DNA from: Thermoplasmata archaeon
Lineage (GTDB): Archaea > Thermoplasmatota > Thermoplasmata > UBA10834
Length of the DNA: 6,674 nucleotides
NCBI GenBank assembly: GCA_013331315.1
Contig: DUGQ01000068.1
Span: 1 to 6,674 of the forward strand
Direction of reading: 5' to 3'
The notes beneath the pieces were generated by a model that made no database searches, had not been told where the DNA came from, and saw only the letters and a list, made by a program, of their open reading frames with translations. The translations under genes and the position numbers were made by a program. Positions within the stretch are counted from its first letter, which is position 1; every line of letters begins with the position of its first letter. Shown here piece after piece: positions 4,771 through 6,674 of the stretch.

Positions 4771-5748
4771 ATGCAACATGCTGTTGAGACTCAGTCTCTG
4801 ACAAGGGTCTTCCGACCCAAGAAGAGGAAGGAGGGCAAGGTCGTCACGGCCCTCGATTCAGTGGACCTGAGGATCAACCGCGGGGAGCTGTTCGGTGTCC
4901 TGGGCCCGAACGGCGCGGGCAAGACCACGATGCTCAAGATACTCAGCACGCTGCTCCTGCCTACCTCAGGAAAGGCCTATGTCGCCGGCTTCGACGTGGA
5001 GAAGGACCTCCTGGAGATACGCAGGAGGATCAACATGGTGTCAGGGGGCGAAATATCTGGATACGGCCTCCTGACAGTGCGCGAGAACCTGTGGATGTTC
5101 TCGCAGTTCTACGGTGTCAAGAGCAAAGACGCCCATGAGAGGATAGACGTCCTTCTGGAGAGGTTCGGCCTCAGGGACAAGGACAAGGAGAAGGTCCGGA
5201 CACTGTCGACTGGTCAGAGGCAGAAGATGAACGTCATCCGTGGGTTCGTCACCCACCCCGAGATCATCTTCCTGGACGAGCCCACGCTCGGTCTCGACGT
5301 CAACGCAGCCAGGACCGTCAGGGACTTCGTGGTCGACTGGATCAGGGAGGACGGCAACAGGACTGTCGTTCTCACGACCCACTACATGATGGAGGCGGAC
5401 GAACTGTGCGACCGCATAGCCATCATCGACGACGGCAAAATACTCGCTTGTGACACACCCGCGAATCTCAAGAGGCTTGTCAGGATGAACTCGACCCTCA
5501 CGCTGTCTGTCGCGGGACTTAACGACATCAACGGCTTCAGCTCGATACCTGGCATCGGCAACTTCTCTTCCACGAAGGACGTGGAAGGCAATTTGACCAA
5601 GCTCAGGTTCGTGCTAGAAGACGAGTCATCGGTGTCGGACATCGTGTCGACGGTGATCGGCAGAGGCTCGAAGATAGTCTCCCTCCAGAAGACGGAGCCG
5701 ACGCTCGAGGACGTCTTCATCAAGCTAGTCGGGAGAGGCCTGGAATGA
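4771..5748 (+). CDS. ABC-2 type exporter, ATP-binding protein
   Basis: This is the ATPase subunit of an ABC-2 (DrrA-like) exporter, 325 residues, which dimerises on the inner face of the membrane and powers transport through the permeases encoded downstream. Motifs in order: Walker A GPNGAGKTT (45-53), LTVRENL (101-107), signature LSTGQRQK (145-152), Walker B IIFLDEP (165-171), D-loop LGLD (173-176) and H-loop H204 in LTTHY. Where the Q-loop glutamine is expected (about 89-95), the sequence reads MVSGGEI, with no Gln. Residues about 235-325 form the extra C-terminal domain common in this group (DUF4162-like), ending in TLEDVFIKL. The start is ATG 4771, bounded by an in-frame TGA at 4768-4770, so it cannot extend upstream. 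The stop overlaps the permease start by four bases (ATGA), indicating translational coupling. The substrate is unknown: such systems move antibiotics, lipids or polysaccharides. Confidence 0.95.
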   Translation: MQHAVETQSLTRVFRPKKRKEGKVVTALDSVDLRINRGELFGVLGPNGAGKTTMLKILSTLLLPTSGKAYVAGFDVEKDLLEIRRRINMVSGGEISGYGLLTVRENLWMFSQFYGVKSKDAHERIDVLLERFGLRDKDKEKVRTLSTGQRQKMNVIRGFVTHPEIIFLDEPTLGLDVNAARTVRDFVVDWIREDGNRTVVLTTHYMMEADELCDRIAIIDDGKILACDTPANLKRLVRMNSTLTLSVAGLNDINGFSSIPGIGNFSSTKDVEGNLTKLRFVLEDESSVSDIVSTVIGRGSKIVSLQKTEPTLEDVFIKLVGRGLE

Positions 5749-6566
5749 CCGAAGGTCTCCTGTACAGGAACCTGAGGGCGGTCCGGGGAAGGGCGTATCC
5801 GAGGCTCATCGGGGCTACGCGGGAACCCAGCTGGTTCTTCTTCGACGTCGTCCTTCCTCTCTTCACCATAGCCGGCTACGCGTACATCTACAAGTTCCTG
5901 AACGCGCAGGCCGAGTTCGTGGGCTACGTCGTGCTCGGCGGCGCGATGACTGCGTTCTGGCTCAACATACTGTGGTCGATGGCGTCCCAGCTCTACTGGG
6001 AGAAGGAGATAGGCAACCTCTCTCTCTATTTGATGGCCCCGATATCCAGGATGTCGATACTGGCGGGCATGGCCTTTGGCGGGCTGTTCGAGACGACCAT
6101 CCAGGCGGCCATGACGATCGGGATAGGCGCCGTGGCGTTCAACGTGATATTCTCGCTGACTGACCCGCTGATGCTGGTGCTAGTATTCGTGGTCACCATG
6201 ATCGCCCTCTACGGGATGGGCATGATGTTCGCCTCGCTCTACATGCTGCTCGGGAGAGAGGCCTACCACCTCTCCGCGCTGATGATGGAGCCAGTGTACT
6301 TCGCCTCGGGCTTCTACTTCCCCGTGAGATACCTGGGGTTCTGGGCGGCGGCAGGCGCGTCCGTCATACCGATAACGTTGGGTCTCGACGCGATGAGACA
6401 GCTCATATTCCCCGGCGGTGAGGCCGACGCGTTCCTGTCGGTGAACACGGAGATAGTCATCCTCATCGTCCTCTGCGTGGTGTTCATGGTCCTCGCCCGC
6501 TACGCACTCAGATACATGGAGAACCTGGGCAAGGCGACCGGGAGGCTGACCCTCAGATGGCAATAG
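5745..6566 (+). CDS. ABC-2 type exporter permease (first)
   Basis: This 273-residue membrane protein of the ABC-2 permease family forms part of the export channel driven by the ATPase encoded just upstream. I count about six hydrophobic spans: near 31-50, 59-81, 105-135, 142-168, 178-212 (possibly with a re-entrant YFPV segment at 191-194) and 235-254. The cytoplasmic loop SQLYWEKEIGNLSLYLMAP (81-99) is the region that typically contacts the ATPase. The N-terminus (LYRNLRAVRGRAYPRL) is basic and cytosolic, and the C-terminus is basic, consistent with positive-inside orientation. ATG 5745 overlaps the ATPase stop in an ATGA junction, and its stop overlaps the start of a second permease, so all three belong to one operon. 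No signal peptide is needed. The substrate cannot be inferred. Confidence 0.93.
   Translation: MTEGLLYRNLRAVRGRAYPRLIGATREPSWFFFDVVLPLFTIAGYAYIYKFLNAQAEFVGYVVLGGAMTAFWLNILWSMASQLYWEKEIGNLSLYLMAPISRMSILAGMAFGGLFETTIQAAMTIGIGAVAFNVIFSLTDPLMLVLVFVVTMIALYGMGMMFASLYMLLGREAYHLSALMMEPVYFASGFYFPVRYLGFWAAAGASVIPITLGLDAMRQLIFPGGEADAFLSVNTEIVILIVLCVVFMVLARYALRYMENLGKATGRLTLRWQ
6540..6545 (+). promoter_or_regulatory. Shine-Dalgarno sequence of the second permease
   Basis: GGGAGG lies 11 bases before ATG 6557, inside the end of the first permease. It matches the anti-Shine-Dalgarno complement, although the spacing is somewhat long, and supports internal re-initiation at 6557. Confidence 0.4.
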
Positions 6567-6674
6567 GGAACGACCTCAGGCTGCTGAAGGACTCGGCATG
6601 GCTCGGCTGGCAGATGGGGGCCCACTGGACCGACCCGTTCCTGTTCGTGACGTATTCAATCGTCAAACCCATAG
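6557..6674 (+). CDS. Second ABC-2 type permease (partial, runs off the window)
   Basis: ATG 6557 opens a frame with no stop to the end of the window (39 codons), in a different frame from the first permease and overlapping its last 10 bases. The encoded start, MAIGNDLRLLKDSAWLG, then a stretch with WTDPFLFVTYSIVKPI, looks like the N-terminus of another ABC-2 permease: a short basic cytosolic segment with conserved Trp residues, then entry into a first membrane span. An ATPase-permease-permease order is common for ABC-2 exporters in archaea and bacteria and would give a heterodimeric channel. The C-terminal part is not seen, so the family call rests on position, overlap and the short N-terminal sequence. 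Confidence 0.75.
   Translation, partial: MAIGNDLRLLKDSAWLGWQMGAHWTDPFLFVTYSIVKPI

Overview
The window is GC-rich archaeal chromosome. The clearest marker is a complete ribosomal protein S17e, which is found in archaea and eukaryotes but not bacteria. An HVO_0476-type zinc-finger protein (an archaeal family) and recurrent archaeal BRE/TATA elements of the type GAAAAGCTTTAT agree with this. The gene mix and TATA style suggest Euryarchaeota in the broad sense, perhaps Thermoplasmatota; that placement is inference. Coding density is high and no gene-free stretch exceeds about 110 bases. I saw no mobile element, CRISPR array, tRNA or rRNA.

Layout. (1) 1-1497, plus strand: a compact run of a small zinc-ribbon protein (its frame is open to the window edge), a small metallo-beta-lactamase-fold hydrolase starting on TTG inside the previous gene, and an HVO_0476-family zinc-finger protein. 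(2) 1542-2204, plus strand: protein-L-isoaspartate O-methyltransferase (pcm) with its own TATA box. (3) 2209-2844, minus strand: a HAD-superfamily phosphatase whose stop lies 4 bases from the pcm stop. (4) 2898-3605, plus strand: a short TraB/PrgY-like protein, divergent from the HAD gene across one AT-rich promoter core. (5) 3688-4404: flavin-dependent thymidylate synthase ThyX behind a tandem near-repeated promoter-like element. (6) 4473-4664: ribosomal protein S17e. (7) 4771 to the window end: an ABC-2 exporter operon with an ATPase, a first permease and the start of a second permease, all joined by overlapping start/stop codons.

How they work together. Most genes are housekeeping: protein repair, dTMP synthesis, translation and a generic phosphatase. 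The ABC genes encode one exporter of unknown substrate. The first three genes may be one transcription unit with an unknown, possibly nucleic-acid-related role, since two of the three carry zinc-ribbon motifs. The most informative non-coding signal is a repeated promoter grammar: TATA-like boxes centred about 25-31 bases before the start codon of pcm, HAD, TraB, thyX and the ABC ATPase. This predicts leaderless or nearly leaderless mRNAs, and S17e is the clear exception with a Shine-Dalgarno-like leader. The grammar also decides the TraB start. I did not find convincing evidence of a wholly new biological system; the findings are modest and testable.
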